From Rhizobium halophilum (lineage in GTDB: Bacteria > Pseudomonadota > Alphaproteobacteria > Rhizobiales > Rhizobiaceae): DNA of 64,000 nucleotides. A program made the translations under genes and the position numbers. This document shows, piece after piece, positions 18,908-28,471 of this stretch; the first letter of the stretch is position 1, and every line of letters begins with the position of its first letter. The stretch lies in NCBI RefSeq assembly GCF_021648825.1, contig NZ_JAKJHS010000005.1:124001-188000 (forward strand), in the 5' to 3' direction. The notes below the pieces were generated by a model that searched no databases, was not told the DNA's origin, and worked only from the letters and a program-made list of their open reading frames with translations.

Positions 18908-20269
18908 ATGAGAAGAACATTCTGGGGATGCGTTGGCGTTACAGCTCTGATCGCAGGAAGTGTCTCTGCGCAGCAATTGAAGTTCGAGCCGGGCGAGGAA
19001 GCACGCTTCAATTGGCAAAGCTTCGAGGAATTCAAAGCGGCCCATGGAGATCTTGAGGGACAAAGCCTGACACTGTTTGGCCCTTGGCGTGGTGAAGATG
19101 AAATCCTCTTCAACAGCGTTCTTGCGTATTTCAACGCGGCAACTGGCGTCGACGGTCGCTACTCATCTTCGGAGAATTATGAGCAGCAGATCGTCATCGA
19201 TACGCAGGCAGGGTCTCCGCCGAATATCGCGATCATTCCTCAACCCGGACTTCTCGCCGATCTTGCCTCAAAGGGATTTTTGACGCCTCTCGGGGAAGAG
19301 AATGCAGAGTGGGTAAAGGAAAACTACGGTGCCGGCGAAAGCTGGGTCGGCTACGGGACCTATGAGGGCCAGGACGGCAGCGAGCACTTCTACGCCTTTC
19401 CCTACAAGGCGGACCTCAAGTCGCTCGTTTGGTATGTGCCGGAAAACTTCGAGGAAGCCGGCTACGAGATCCCGAAGACGATGGAGGAGCTGATCCAGCT
19501 CAGCGATCAGATCGTGGAAGATGGCGGCACCCCCTGGTGCATAGGTCTTGGCTCAGGCGGCGCGACCGGTTGGCCTGCCACGGACTGGGTGGAGGACATG
19601 ATGCTACGCACTCAGTCACCGGACAACTACGACAAGTGGGTTTCCAATGAGATCAAGTTCGATGACCCGGCTGTCGTCGGCGCGATCGAAGAATTCGGTA
19701 AATTCGCAAAGAATGACGACTATGTCAGCGGCGGGGTAGCAGCAGTAACCTCCACCGACTTCCGGGACAGCCCAAAGGGGCTCTTCGACATTCCGCCGAA
19801 GTGCTATCTCCACCACCAGGCATCCTTCATTCCCTCATTCTTTCCCGAGGGGACGGAGGTTGGTGCGGATGCGGACTTCTTCTACATGCCCACTTACGCA
19901 TCCAAGCCTGAACTCGGTACGCCGGTGCTGGGTGCAGGAACGTTGGTGGCCATTACAAAGGATTCACCCGCAGCACAGGCATTCATAGAGTTCCTGAAGA
20001 CGCCGATTGCTCATGAAGTCTGGATGGCTCAAGCTGCCTTTCTTACGCCCTACAAGGGCGTGAACGTCGATGCCTATGCCAATGATCCGCTGAAGCGTCA
20101 GGGTGAAATCCTCACCACAGCCACTACCTTCCGTTTCGACGCATCCGACCTCATGCCCGGCAAGATCGGTGCCGGAGCCTTCTGGACCGGCATGATTGAT
20201 TATGTCGGCGGCAAAGAAGCCGAGGCTGTCGCGGCCGATATCCAGCGCGCATGGGATGGCTTGAACTGA
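18908..20269 (+). CDS. aglE: Alpha-glucoside ABC transporter, substrate-binding protein
   Basis: This is a periplasmic binding protein of 453 residues with an N-terminal signal peptide ending near SVSAQQ. It belongs to the sugar-binding (MalE/UgpB-like) cluster. LTLFGPWRGEDEILFNSVLAYFNAATG and the paired Cys residues (TPWCIGLG and PPKCYLHH) are typical of the AglE/GgtB group that binds sucrose, trehalose, maltose or glucosylglycerol. The ATG at 18908 has GGGAGG seven bases before it. A hairpin after the gene may lower read-through into aglF, giving excess binding protein. Confidence 0.85.
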   Translation: MRRTFWGCVGVTALIAGSVSAQQLKFEPGEEARFNWQSFEEFKAAHGDLEGQSLTLFGPWRGEDEILFNSVLAYFNAATGVDGRYSSSENYEQQIVIDTQAGSPPNIAIIPQPGLLADLASKGFLTPLGEENAEWVKENYGAGESWVGYGTYEGQDGSEHFYAFPYKADLKSLVWYVPENFEEAGYEIPKTMEELIQLSDQIVEDGGTPWCIGLGSGGATGWPATDWVEDMMLRTQSPDNYDKWVSNEIKFDDPAVVGAIEEFGKFAKNDDYVSGGVAAVTSTDFRDSPKGLFDIPPKCYLHHQASFIPSFFPEGTEVGADADFFYMPTYASKPELGTPVLGAGTLVAITKDSPAAQAFIEFLKTPIAHEVWMAQAAFLTPYKGVNVDAYANDPLKRQGEILTTATTFRFDASDLMPGKIGAGAFWTGMIDYVGGKEAEAVAADIQRAWDGLN

Positions 20270-20277
20270 ACAATTCG

Positions 20278-20301
20278 CGGGCCGTCGGTGCTGGCGGCCC
20301 G
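20278..20301 (+). terminator. Intercistronic hairpin after aglE
   Basis: CGGGCCG and CGGCCCG form a perfect seven-base G+C stem around a ten-base loop, followed by TTTGCGTTC. It sits between the binding-protein gene and the first permease gene, the usual place for a partial terminator or RNA-stabilising hairpin in ABC operons. Confidence 0.55.
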
Positions 20302-20355
20302 TTTGCGTTCAAGCAACAAAAGCAGAAACGGGTGCGGGGCTGAGGAGGGGACCAC

Positions 20356-21369
20356 ATGGCATCGCAGATGATATCGGCCATCGGCGTGGTGGTCGCTGGC
20401 GTATTCGCCTGTGCGTTGTACTACTGGTTGTCGGACAAGCTCCTCCAGGTCATTTTCCCTGTTTCGGACAGCAACATACAGGTGGCATCTCGCAACCTTA
20501 ACCGAAGGAGCCTGGTTCGTCCGTGGCTATTCCTCGGTCCGGCACTGATGCTGCTTGGGGTTTATCTTATTTACCCAGTCATCGCGACCTTCATCCTGTC
20601 CTTCTACGACAGGTCGGGGGCGAATTTTGTCGGCCTCGCCAACTATCGCTGGGCGTTCTACGACGCCGGGTTCCGGCAATCCATCTTCAACAATCTCCTT
20701 TGGCTCGCGGTCGTGCCGGCAGTCTGCACCTTCTTCGGCCTTGTCATCGCGGTACTGACCGACAGGATCTGGTGGGGCAATATCGCAAAGAGCCTGATCT
20801 TCATGCCGATGGCCATCTCCTTCGTCGGCGCCTCCGTGATCTGGAAATTCATCTACGAGTATCGAGGCGGCAACGAGACCCAGATCGGCCTCCTCAACGC
20901 GATCGTCCAGTTCTTCGGCGGCGATCCGCAGGTCTGGATTGCGCTACCGTTCTGGAACAACTTCTTTCTCATGGTGATCCTGATCTGGATTCAGACGGGA
21001 TTTGCCATGGTCATCCTGTCTGCGGCATTGCGCGGGATACCTGAGGAGACGATCGAGGCGGCCGTCATCGACGGCGCGAACGGGTGGCAGATCTTCTGGA
21101 AGATCATGGTGCCGCAGATCTGGGGAACGATCGCCGTAGTGTGGACGACGATCACGATCCTGGTGCTGAAGGTCTTCGACATCGTGCTGACGATGACGAA
21201 CGGCCAGTGGGACACGATGGTCCTTGCCAATTTAATGTTCGACTGGATGTTCCGTGGCGGGGGAGATTCGGGACGGAGCGCGGTGATAGCGCTCGTGCTC
21301 ATGGCTGCTGTCACTCCGATCATGATCTGGAACATCCGTCAGGCAAATCGTGAAACGGAAGGCCACTGA
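20356..21369 (+). CDS. aglF: Alpha-glucoside ABC transporter permease (MalF type)
   Basis: This is an inner-membrane permease of 337 residues with about eight hydrophobic segments. The first is at residues 5-24, and a cluster runs from about 55 to the end. The EAA loop that contacts the ATPase reads ETIEAAVIDGANGWQIFWKIMVPQIWG. The EYRGGNETQIGLLNAIV region is characteristic of the AglF/GgtC group. It ends two bases before the aglG ATG, so the permeases are co-translated. Confidence 0.86.
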   Translation: MASQMISAIGVVVAGVFACALYYWLSDKLLQVIFPVSDSNIQVASRNLNRRSLVRPWLFLGPALMLLGVYLIYPVIATFILSFYDRSGANFVGLANYRWAFYDAGFRQSIFNNLLWLAVVPAVCTFFGLVIAVLTDRIWWGNIAKSLIFMPMAISFVGASVIWKFIYEYRGGNETQIGLLNAIVQFFGGDPQVWIALPFWNNFFLMVILIWIQTGFAMVILSAALRGIPEETIEAAVIDGANGWQIFWKIMVPQIWGTIAVVWTTITILVLKVFDIVLTMTNGQWDTMVLANLMFDWMFRGGGDSGRSAVIALVLMAAVTPIMIWNIRQANRETEGH

Positions 21370-21370
21370 C

Positions 21371-22534
21371 ATGGCATCGATGGCAATGGGAATCCGCCGT
21401 GTAGGCCTGCCACGCCTCCTTCTCCACCTTTCCGTTCTGCTGATCGTCATCCTCTGGCTTGTCCCGACAGCCGGTATCCTCATCACCTCGATCCGTGACA
21501 GGGACCAGATTACCACCTCGGGGTGGTGGACCGCGTTCTCAAGCTCTACGCAGACGCAGGCGGCTCGTCTGGGCGCTCCGTCTGCAGCCCAGCAACAGGG
21601 CTCAAACTACGTCATATCCGGAAACGTGTTCGAAGACGGCGTGGAAGGCAAAGTCCGCGAGTTCGGCATACGGATTGCCGATCCAAGGGAGTTTGAGGCG
21701 GGGGAGACGGCGGATCTCGGCGAGGGGGAGACGCTCGTCATCAACGAGGACGGGACCTACATCCATAGCAAGACAGGTCCCTTCGACGGGGAGCGAGGGC
21801 GACGGGTTTACTTGGCCGTTGCCACACCGCCCGTTTTCACGACCGAAAACTACGAATCCGTCCTGACATCGCAGGGCATTGGGCAAGCTTTTGTCAATTC
21901 CCTGACTGTCGCAGTTCCGTCCACGATCATCCCCATTCTCATTTCTGCGTTCGCCGCCTATGCGCTTTCGTGGATGGAGTTTCCTGGACGTGCGCTCCTC
22001 ATCGCGCTGGTTGTGGGGCTGATCGTTGTGCCGCTGCAAATGTCGCTGATTCCCCTTCTTCGTCTCTACAATGAGGTCGGCTCTCTGTTGGGTGTGCCGT
22101 CTCGAAGTTTTGTGGGTATCTGGCTGGCCCACGCAGCATTCGGGATGCCGCTCGCGATCTACCTGCTGCGCAACTACATCGCGGGCTTGCCAAAGGAGAT
22201 TATTGAGTCCGCCCGCGTGGATGGCGCTAGTGACTTTGAGATCTTCATGAAAATCGTTCTTCCCCTGTCCTTCCCGGCGCTGGCATCGTTTGCCATTTTC
22301 CAGTTTCTCTGGACGTGGAATGACCTCTTGGTCGCCATGGTCTTCCTTGGCACGAGCCGCGACCAAGTAGTTCTGACGGGCGCTCTGAACGCCCTGCTTG
22401 GTTCGATGGGAGGAAACTGGGAGATACTGGCAGCATCCGCGTTCATCACGATCATCGTCCCGGTTCTCGTGTTCTTTGCGCTCCAGCGATATCTGGTGCG
22501 GGGTCTGCTGGCAGGCTCCGTAAAAGGAGGATGA
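21371..22534 (+). CDS. aglG: Alpha-glucoside ABC transporter permease with periplasmic insert
   Basis: This is a 387-residue permease of the MalG type. After the first membrane helix (about 14-37) comes a hydrophilic stretch of about 110 residues (roughly 40-150). It precedes the usual five-helix core and the EAA loop EIIESARVDGASDFEIFMKIVLPLS. The inserted periplasmic domain is a hallmark of AglG/GgtD and separates it from ordinary MalG. The start at 21371 follows the aglF stop. The next gene in S. meliloti would be aglA; here it is missing. Confidence 0.86.
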   Translation: MASMAMGIRRVGLPRLLLHLSVLLIVILWLVPTAGILITSIRDRDQITTSGWWTAFSSSTQTQAARLGAPSAAQQQGSNYVISGNVFEDGVEGKVREFGIRIADPREFEAGETADLGEGETLVINEDGTYIHSKTGPFDGERGRRVYLAVATPPVFTTENYESVLTSQGIGQAFVNSLTVAVPSTIIPILISAFAAYALSWMEFPGRALLIALVVGLIVVPLQMSLIPLLRLYNEVGSLLGVPSRSFVGIWLAHAAFGMPLAIYLLRNYIAGLPKEIIESARVDGASDFEIFMKIVLPLSFPALASFAIFQFLWTWNDLLVAMVFLGTSRDQVVLTGALNALLGSMGGNWEILAASAFITIIVPVLVFFALQRYLVRGLLAGSVKGG

Positions 22535-22659
22535 GCAAGATCGCCATCTGAAACACAGATCTGTTGGAGCCGCAGGACGTGATTTTAGGAGACGTCGTGT
22601 AGGATTGTGGGCAGGCAAGTTCTTTCCGTTGCAGGCTACGAAAACAAGAGGGGGGTTGC

Positions 22660-23748
22660 ATGACCGGCGTCGTCTTGAAGGACATCCGGAAGGCCTATGG
22701 GCAAATCAAGGTAATCCACGGCATCGACCTGGAAATCCAGCAGGGAGAATTCGTCGTCTTCGTGGGCCCCTCGGGCTGTGGGAAGTCCACCTTGCTGCGT
22801 ATGATCGCGGGGCTTGAGACGATCACTGGCGGTGAGTTGTTCATCGACAACCAACTCGTCAATGAGGTGCCCCCATCCAAGCGTGGAATCGCGATGGTCT
22901 TTCAATCCTACGCGCTTTACCCGCACATGACCGTATACGACAATATGGCCTTCGGGATGCGGATAGCACGTGAAAGCAAGACCGAAATCGACCGACGCGT
23001 GCGCGCGGCGGCGGATATCCTGCAGCTGGCGCCTTATCTCGATCGACTACCCAAGGCCCTGTCGGGTGGCCAGCGGCAGCGTGTAGCCATCGGGCGGGCC
23101 ATTTGCCGAGACCCCAAGGTTTTTCTTTTCGACGAGCCGCTGTCAAATCTCGACGCCGCCTTGCGGGTCGCTACGCGCATCGAGATTGCCAAGCTGAAGG
23201 AGTCGATGCCGGATACCACGATGATCTACGTGACCCACGACCAGGTGGAGGCGATGACCCTTGCGGACCGGATCGTCGTACTCTCCGCGGGCCGGATCGA
23301 ACAGGTGGGACCACCGCTCGCACTCTACGAGCGGCCGCAGAACCTGTTTGTGGCGCGCTTCATCGGATCTCCCGCGATGAACATCATTCCGTCGCGGATA
23401 ACGCAGACAGGAGACACAACGACCGTCACGCTGCCCGACGGCAAGGCGGTGAAACTGCCTGTAGCGACCCATGCGCCCGAGATGGGCAAAGCAGCGAGCT
23501 TCGGGGTGCGACCCGAGGACCTTTCCGTTGTCGAAGGCGATGACTTCCTGTTCGAAGGCAAGGTCGCAATAGTGGAAGCGCTGGGTGAGGTCACCTTACT
23601 GTACCTCGAGCCGATCGGGGACCATGAGCCGATCATCGCCAAGATGCCCGGGATCTTCGCTGCCAGAAAGGGAGATACGATCCGCTTGGATGCGGCGCAG
23701 GACAAACTTCATCTGTTCGATGCTGACGGCAGGACCTACCGAACCTAA
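22660..23748 (+). CDS. aglK: Alpha-glucoside ABC transporter ATP-binding protein
   Basis: This is a MalK-type ATPase of 362 residues that powers sugar import. Walker A GPSGCGKST is at residues 36-44, followed by the Q-loop FQSYALYPHMT, the signature LSGGQRQRVAIGRA, Walker B VFLFDEP and the switch His in YVTHDQVEA. The C-terminal 120 residues form the TOBE/MalK regulatory domain. A gap of 125 bases separates it from aglG, where the alpha-glucosidase gene aglA lies in the S. meliloti operon. Confidence 0.9.
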   Translation: MTGVVLKDIRKAYGQIKVIHGIDLEIQQGEFVVFVGPSGCGKSTLLRMIAGLETITGGELFIDNQLVNEVPPSKRGIAMVFQSYALYPHMTVYDNMAFGMRIARESKTEIDRRVRAAADILQLAPYLDRLPKALSGGQRQRVAIGRAICRDPKVFLFDEPLSNLDAALRVATRIEIAKLKESMPDTTMIYVTHDQVEAMTLADRIVVLSAGRIEQVGPPLALYERPQNLFVARFIGSPAMNIIPSRITQTGDTTTVTLPDGKAVKLPVATHAPEMGKAASFGVRPEDLSVVEGDDFLFEGKVAIVEALGEVTLLYLEPIGDHEPIIAKMPGIFAARKGDTIRLDAAQDKLHLFDADGRTYRT

Positions 23749-23847
23749 AGGATGCGGAGGTCATTCCCGGACGACGTTGGCTTTGTCCGAAAACCCTTCG
23801 TTAAGCTTGAACGGCTAGCGTTCTTTCGCTTGATAAGGAGATAGGTC

Positions 23848-24258
23848 GTGGGCATCCACAGCGGCGGCAAGAACCACTTTCTGAACAAGGAACAGTCATT
23901 CATGTACGACCGTGAGCCACGGTTTCGAATGGAAGACACGATGAATGCCGCTCGCATCGAATATACCGAAAAGGGCGTGATGAACATGGCTTCGCGGCGC
24001 TGCGACGTGCTGCGAATCTCGATGAGCGGAGCAGTTCTCGGCTTACTCACCCAATACAAGCTGCCGGAGCAGTTCTACCTCGATATCCCCGATGCGCGGA
24101 TCACGAAGGTAGGATGCTTGCTGATGAAGACTTACTCCAACAACACGATCGAGGTGCGCTTCCTCAAGCTTCTGACGCAGAAGGAGCTGGATAGGATCTT
24201 TGTGTTCAGCACCCACCCTGCGCATCGCGACAGGGTTCTGGATATCCGCTCCTGGTAG
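23848..24258 (+). CDS. PilZ-like domain protein
   Basis: This is a small soluble protein of 136 residues. The stretch [17 protein letters not shown] resembles the PilZ core (basic residues followed by D/N-x-S-x-x-G), the cyclic-di-GMP binding fold. The N-terminal RxxxR is not clear, so ligand binding is uncertain. The GTG start at 23848 has AAGGAGA upstream; an ATG at 23902 is also possible. It stands alone between the sugar transporter and the convergent edd gene. Confidence 0.55.
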   Translation: MGIHSGGKNHFLNKEQSFMYDREPRFRMEDTMNAARIEYTEKGVMNMASRRCDVLRISMSGAVLGLLTQYKLPEQFYLDIPDARITKVGCLLMKTYSNNTIEVRFLKLLTQKELDRIFVFSTHPAHRDRVLDIRSW

Positions 24259-24309
24259 ACGAATAAACCGTATCAGGCAAAACGGCGGCTTCCGTGGCGT
24301 CCGCCCTGT

Positions 24310-26127
24310 TCAGGCAAAGACGCTGGCTCCCAGGTCGGCCGGACCGGCATTGCGCCGGAAGACCGAGAACAACTCGCGGCCCATCCCGAACTCATTGCCT
24401 GCCAGTTCCGCCTTCGCAGGTTCGCGAGCCGCGAACTCTTCGGCATCGACCAGCACTTCCAGCGTACCCTGTGCCGCATCCAAGCGGATGATGTCGCCAT
24501 CGAGGATGCGGGCGATGGATCCACCATCGGACGCCTCGGGTGTTACATGGATGGCTGCGGGCACCTTGCCGGACGCGCCGGACATGCGACCATCCGTAAG
24601 GAGCGCGACCTTATAGCCACGGTCCTGTAGGACTCCGAGTGGTGGCGTCAGTCGATGCAGTTCTGGCATTCCGTTCGCTTTTGGTCCTTGGAAGCGGACG
24701 ACGGCGACGAAATCCCTATTGAGTTCGCCCCGCTTGAAGGCGTCCTGTAGTTCCTGCTGGTCATTGAACACGAGGGCCGGGGCTTCAACGACATGCCGCT
24801 CCGCCTTGACCGCGGAAATCTTGATCACAGCCTTACCGATATTGCCTGTTAGCATCTTCAAGCCGCCGTTCGACTGGAAGGGCTCCTCGATCCTCGCGAG
24901 AACCTTCGGGTCGCCACTCTCTTCCTGCACCGGATCCCGAACCACGATGCCATCCATGCCGAGCTTCGCTTCGACCGTATAGGCGTCAAGGCCGTGACCG
25001 ACAACAGTCCGGACGTCGTCGTGCAATAGCCCACCCTTCAACAACTGCTTGATCAGGAATCCCATGCCGCCGGCGGCATGAAAATGGTTCACGTCGGCAA
25101 GTCCGTTCGGATAGACCCGGGCGATCAGCGGTACGACATCCGAGAGTTCGGATATGTCTTGCCAGGTCAGCTGAATGCCTGCCGCACGGGCCATGGCGAC
25201 CAGATGTAGCGTATGGTTGGTCGACCCGCCTGTTGCGTGCAGGCCGACGACGCCATTGACGATCGAGCGCTCGTCAATCATCTCACCGGCCGGTGTGAAT
25301 TCATTCCCCAAGGCAGTGATCGCGAGAGCGCGTTTTGCCGCTTCCTTTGTCAGCGCATCCCGCAGCGGTGTGCCCGGATTGACGAAGGAGGCCCCGGGCA
25401 GGTGGAATCCCATGATCTCCATCAGCATCTGGTTGGAATTTGCGGTGCCGTAGAAGGTACAGGTTCCCGGGCCATGATAGGACTTTGATTCAGCCTCCAG
25501 CAGTTCATCGCGGCCAACCTTGCCTTCGGCATAAAGCTGGCGGATGCGTGACTTCTCGTCGTTCGGCAAGCCGGACGTCATGGGGCCCGCCGGGATGAAC
25601 ACGGACGGTAGATGGCCGAAGGAGAGGGCGGCAATGACCAAGCCTGGGACAATCTTGTCGCAGATTCCCAAAAAGACGGCCGCATCGAACATGTTGTGCG
25701 ACAGCCCGATTCCCGCTGCCATCGCGATAGCATCCCGGGAGAAGAGCGAAAGCTCCATCCCTGGTTGGCCCTGGGTCACGCCGTCACACATCGCCGGCAC
25801 TCCACCGGCCACTTGCGCAACACCGCCGACTTCCCGCGCCGCCTCGCGGATGATCGGCGGGAAGGTTTCATAGGGCTGGTGTGCCGAGAGCATGTCGTTA
25901 TATGCGGTGATGATTCCTAGGTTGGGAACCACGTCACCAGCGAGATCACTCTTGTCCCTGGGAGAGCAGGCGGCAAAGCCATGGGCGAGGTTGCCGCAAG
26001 AAAGGACTGCACGATGCGGCCCCCGCGAGGCTGCTGCCCGGACTCGCTCGAGATAGGCCTCGCGGTGAGGCTTTGAGCGCTCCACGATACGTGCTGTGAT
26101 TGCTTCTATGCTGGAGTGAGCAGCCAT
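24310..26127 (-). CDS. edd: 6-phosphogluconate dehydratase (Entner-Doudoroff)
   Basis: Edd converts 6-phosphogluconate to 2-keto-3-deoxy-6-phosphogluconate. It belongs to the IlvD/Edd family and carries a [4Fe-4S] cluster. Visible signatures are [28 protein letters not shown] and [16 protein letters not shown]. The Cys residues of CDGV and GICDK and an earlier Cys supply the cluster. The start at 26127 has AAAGGA seven bases before; the in-frame ATG at 26133 is only one base from that site. It is third in the zwf-pgl-edd run. The aldolase gene eda is not in the window. Confidence 0.95.
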   Translation of the reverse strand: MAAHSSIEAITARIVERSKPHREAYLERVRAAASRGPHRAVLSCGNLAHGFAACSPRDKSDLAGDVVPNLGIITAYNDMLSAHQPYETFPPIIREAAREVGGVAQVAGGVPAMCDGVTQGQPGMELSLFSRDAIAMAAGIGLSHNMFDAAVFLGICDKIVPGLVIAALSFGHLPSVFIPAGPMTSGLPNDEKSRIRQLYAEGKVGRDELLEAESKSYHGPGTCTFYGTANSNQMLMEIMGFHLPGASFVNPGTPLRDALTKEAAKRALAITALGNEFTPAGEMIDERSIVNGVVGLHATGGSTNHTLHLVAMARAAGIQLTWQDISELSDVVPLIARVYPNGLADVNHFHAAGGMGFLIKQLLKGGLLHDDVRTVVGHGLDAYTVEAKLGMDGIVVRDPVQEESGDPKVLARIEEPFQSNGGLKMLTGNIGKAVIKISAVKAERHVVEAPALVFNDQQELQDAFKRGELNRDFVAVVRFQGPKANGMPELHRLTPPLGVLQDRGYKVALLTDGRMSGASGKVPAAIHVTPEASDGGSIARILDGDIIRLDAAQGTLEVLVDAEEFAAREPAKAELAGNEFGMGRELFSVFRRNAGPADLGASVFA

Positions 26128-26209
26128 GGCCATATCCTTTGTTCAGGAGCATGTCGCTTTGACGTGGCAGACGCCCCGCCGGGTGCTCCGCAAGATTTGC
26201 TTCAGATCT

Positions 26210-26923
26210 TCACGGGGCCCAGTAGATACCTACCGGTGAAGCGGCCCGGTTGAGTACTGCGCGTATAGGCATCTCGTTTTCGTCGGTGCCGGACTGCGCC
26301 TTCTTCAGAACGTCCTTTTTTGCCTCACCCTCGATGTGGAGCACGAGCAGGTTTGCGTCGCTCAGGCTCGAGAAGGAGAAGGTGAGGCGCAGTTCATCGG
26401 CCCCAGGTGCTTCCATTGAGATGACACAGCGCGGCGCGGACGGATCGAGCGCTTCCGCGAGATGATTTCCGCCCGGAAAAAATGATGCCGTATGTCCGTC
26501 GCCCCCCATCCCCAGAATGACGACGTCGAAGGGTCTGGAAACGTCTTCGGTCTCCTGCGTCGCACGCGCTGCGGCCTCCTCGACATCGGGGCAATCATGG
26601 AAGAGAGGTATGAAGCGGGCAGCCCGTGCTTGATGTTGCAGGAGGTTGTCACGAACGAGGGCATGATTTGAACGCGGATCGTTGACCGGCACGAAGCGCT
26701 CGTCCACCAAGGTCACGGTGACTCTATTCCAGGCGATATCGCGGGTGGACAGGGCCTGGAAGAACTTCTTCGGCGTCGACCCTCCAGACACTGCAATGCT
26801 GGCCCGGCCCTTTGCCTCGATGGCCGCAGCTAGCCGATGCGACACCTGGTCTGCAAGCTTCTCCGCCAGCGTGGACGCATCCGCAAATTCGTGCATTGAG
26901 AGTTCAACCATATCACGATTCAT
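26210..26923 (-). CDS. pgl: 6-phosphogluconolactonase
   Basis: Pgl hydrolyses 6-phosphogluconolactone, the product of Zwf. The 237-residue protein has the DevB/NagB-fold motifs AVSGGSTPKKFFQAL (about 43-57), VTLVDERFVP and VILGMGGDGHTASFFPG. The start overlaps the zwf stop by 11 bases, showing co-translation. A later in-frame ATG (MVELSM) would shorten it by four residues. Confidence 0.94.
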   Translation of the reverse strand: MNRDMVELSMHEFADASTLAEKLADQVSHRLAAAIEAKGRASIAVSGGSTPKKFFQALSTRDIAWNRVTVTLVDERFVPVNDPRSNHALVRDNLLQHQARAARFIPLFHDCPDVEEAAARATQETEDVSRPFDVVILGMGGDGHTASFFPGGNHLAEALDPSAPRCVISMEAPGADELRLTFSFSSLSDANLLVLHIEGEAKKDVLKKAQSGTDENEMPIRAVLNRAASPVGIYWAP

Positions 26924-28385
26924 GCCACGTCCGCCCGTCGCGTTCGATCAGTGCTATAGCCTGACTAGGACCCCAGGTTCCTGCTGTGTAGCCTTGAACA
27001 GCCTGGCCGGTTGCTTCCCAGCCGGAAAGGATGGGGTCGATCCACTGCCAAGCGGCCTCGACCTCGTCGCGGCGCATGAAGAGGGTCTGATTGGAGCGGA
27101 TGGTGTCCATCAAAAGGCGCTCATAGGCGTCGGGATGGCGCACTGAGAACGCTTCAGCAAAGCTCATGTCGAGCGAGACACACCGCAACCGCATGCCGCC
27201 TGGGCCGGGGTCCTTGATCATCAGAGACTGCTTCACGCCCTCGTCGGGCTGCAGGCGAATGATCAACTGGTTTGCGTTGACGCGGCCGGCAGCGCTGTCG
27301 AAGATGCTGTGAGGGATCGGCTTGAAGGTGATGACGATCTCCGACACGCGATCGGCAAGCCGCTTGCCGGTGCGGATGTAGAAGGGCACGCCCGCCCACC
27401 GCCAGTTGCCGATCTCGGCCTTGATCGCGACGAAGGTCTCCGTATTGGAGACGCCGCCTTCCAACTCTTCAAGATAGCCTTTGACCGGGCCGCCTGAGGA
27501 TGCGCCGGCACGGTACTGCCCCCGAACGGTCAACTGCTCGACATTGGCTTCCGTAATCGGCTTCAATGCGCGAAGCACCTTGAGCTTCTCGTCGCGCACT
27601 GCTTCGGCGCTCAACGAGGAGGGGACTTCCATCGCAACGAGACAGAGCAACTGGAGTATGTGATTTTGCACCATGTCGCGTAGCGCGCCAGCAGTGTCAT
27701 AGTATCCCGCTCGGCCCTCTAGACCGACCGATTCCGCGACCGTGATCTGCACATGGTCGATATGCTCAGCGTTCCAAAGCGGCTCGTAGAGTGCATTGGC
27801 GAAGCGGAGCGCCATCAGGTTCTGCACCGTCTCCTTTCCGAGATAGTGGTCGATGCGGAAGATCTGGTCTTCAGGGAAGACCCTGCCGATCGTGTCGTTC
27901 AACTGCAAAGCCGATGCGAGGTCTCGTCCGATCGGCTTTTCGACGACGATGCGTGTCTGTTCGGTAATGAGCTTGTGGTCGCGGATCTTTTCGGAGATGG
28001 CGCCAAAGATCGAGGGGGCGACCGCCAGGTAGAAGGCACGAACGCTCTCCTCGCGCTCGTCCAGCAGCGTTTTCAGTTCACCCCATCCCTGATCCGACTT
28101 GGCATCGACCGCCACATAGAAGAGCCGCTTGCAGAATGTCTCGACCTCATCTTCCTTGTACTCACCGCGCTTGAGGTGCTTCTTCAAGGCCTCGCGGGCA
28201 AAGCTGCGATAGTCGTCGTTCGAAAGCGGGCTTCGTGAAGCGCCGATGATCCGCGTCGGTTCAAGGAATTGACCCTCGATCTGACGGTGATAGAGCGCAG
28301 GAAGAAGCTTTCGTTCTGCAAGGTCGCCCGAGCCGCCGAAGACGACGCAATCAAAGGGATCGACCGGTATTATCTGGCTGCTCAT
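26913..28385 (-). CDS. zwf: Glucose-6-phosphate 1-dehydrogenase
   Basis: Zwf oxidises glucose-6-phosphate with NAD(P), the entry step to the Entner-Doudoroff route that rhizobia use for sugars. The NADP fold motif FGGSGDLAERKL is at residues 16-27, and the active-site signature RIDHYLGKE is at 177-185 with its catalytic His-Lys pair. Length 490 is normal. It is the first gene of the operon; an AT-rich palindrome lies 36 bases upstream. Confidence 0.96.
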   Translation of the reverse strand: MSSQIIPVDPFDCVVFGGSGDLAERKLLPALYHRQIEGQFLEPTRIIGASRSPLSNDDYRSFAREALKKHLKRGEYKEDEVETFCKRLFYVAVDAKSDQGWGELKTLLDEREESVRAFYLAVAPSIFGAISEKIRDHKLITEQTRIVVEKPIGRDLASALQLNDTIGRVFPEDQIFRIDHYLGKETVQNLMALRFANALYEPLWNAEHIDHVQITVAESVGLEGRAGYYDTAGALRDMVQNHILQLLCLVAMEVPSSLSAEAVRDEKLKVLRALKPITEANVEQLTVRGQYRAGASSGGPVKGYLEELEGGVSNTETFVAIKAEIGNWRWAGVPFYIRTGKRLADRVSEIVITFKPIPHSIFDSAAGRVNANQLIIRLQPDEGVKQSLMIKDPGPGGMRLRCVSLDMSFAEAFSVRHPDAYERLLMDTIRSNQTLFMRRDEVEAAWQWIDPILSGWEATGQAVQGYTAGTWGPSQAIALIERDGRTWHES

Positions 28386-28421
28386 GGGGCTACTCGTTCA
28401 AATCGGCATTCACCGCTCTAG

Positions 28422-28441
28422 TAATCTAATCGATTTAATTA
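28422..28441. promoter_or_regulatory. Palindrome in zwf promoter
   Basis: TAATCTAATCGATTTAATTA is a 20-base imperfect inverted repeat (8 of 10 positions symmetrical, centre AATCGATT). It lies 36 bases before the zwf start in an AT-rich island. It may be the operator of a sugar-acid regulator; HexR/RpiR-type proteins bind palindromes at this gene in other bacteria. The regulator is not identified here. Confidence 0.35.
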
Positions 28442-28471
28442 TTCTACCCCTCAAGTCAGTTTTTGCCGGGG

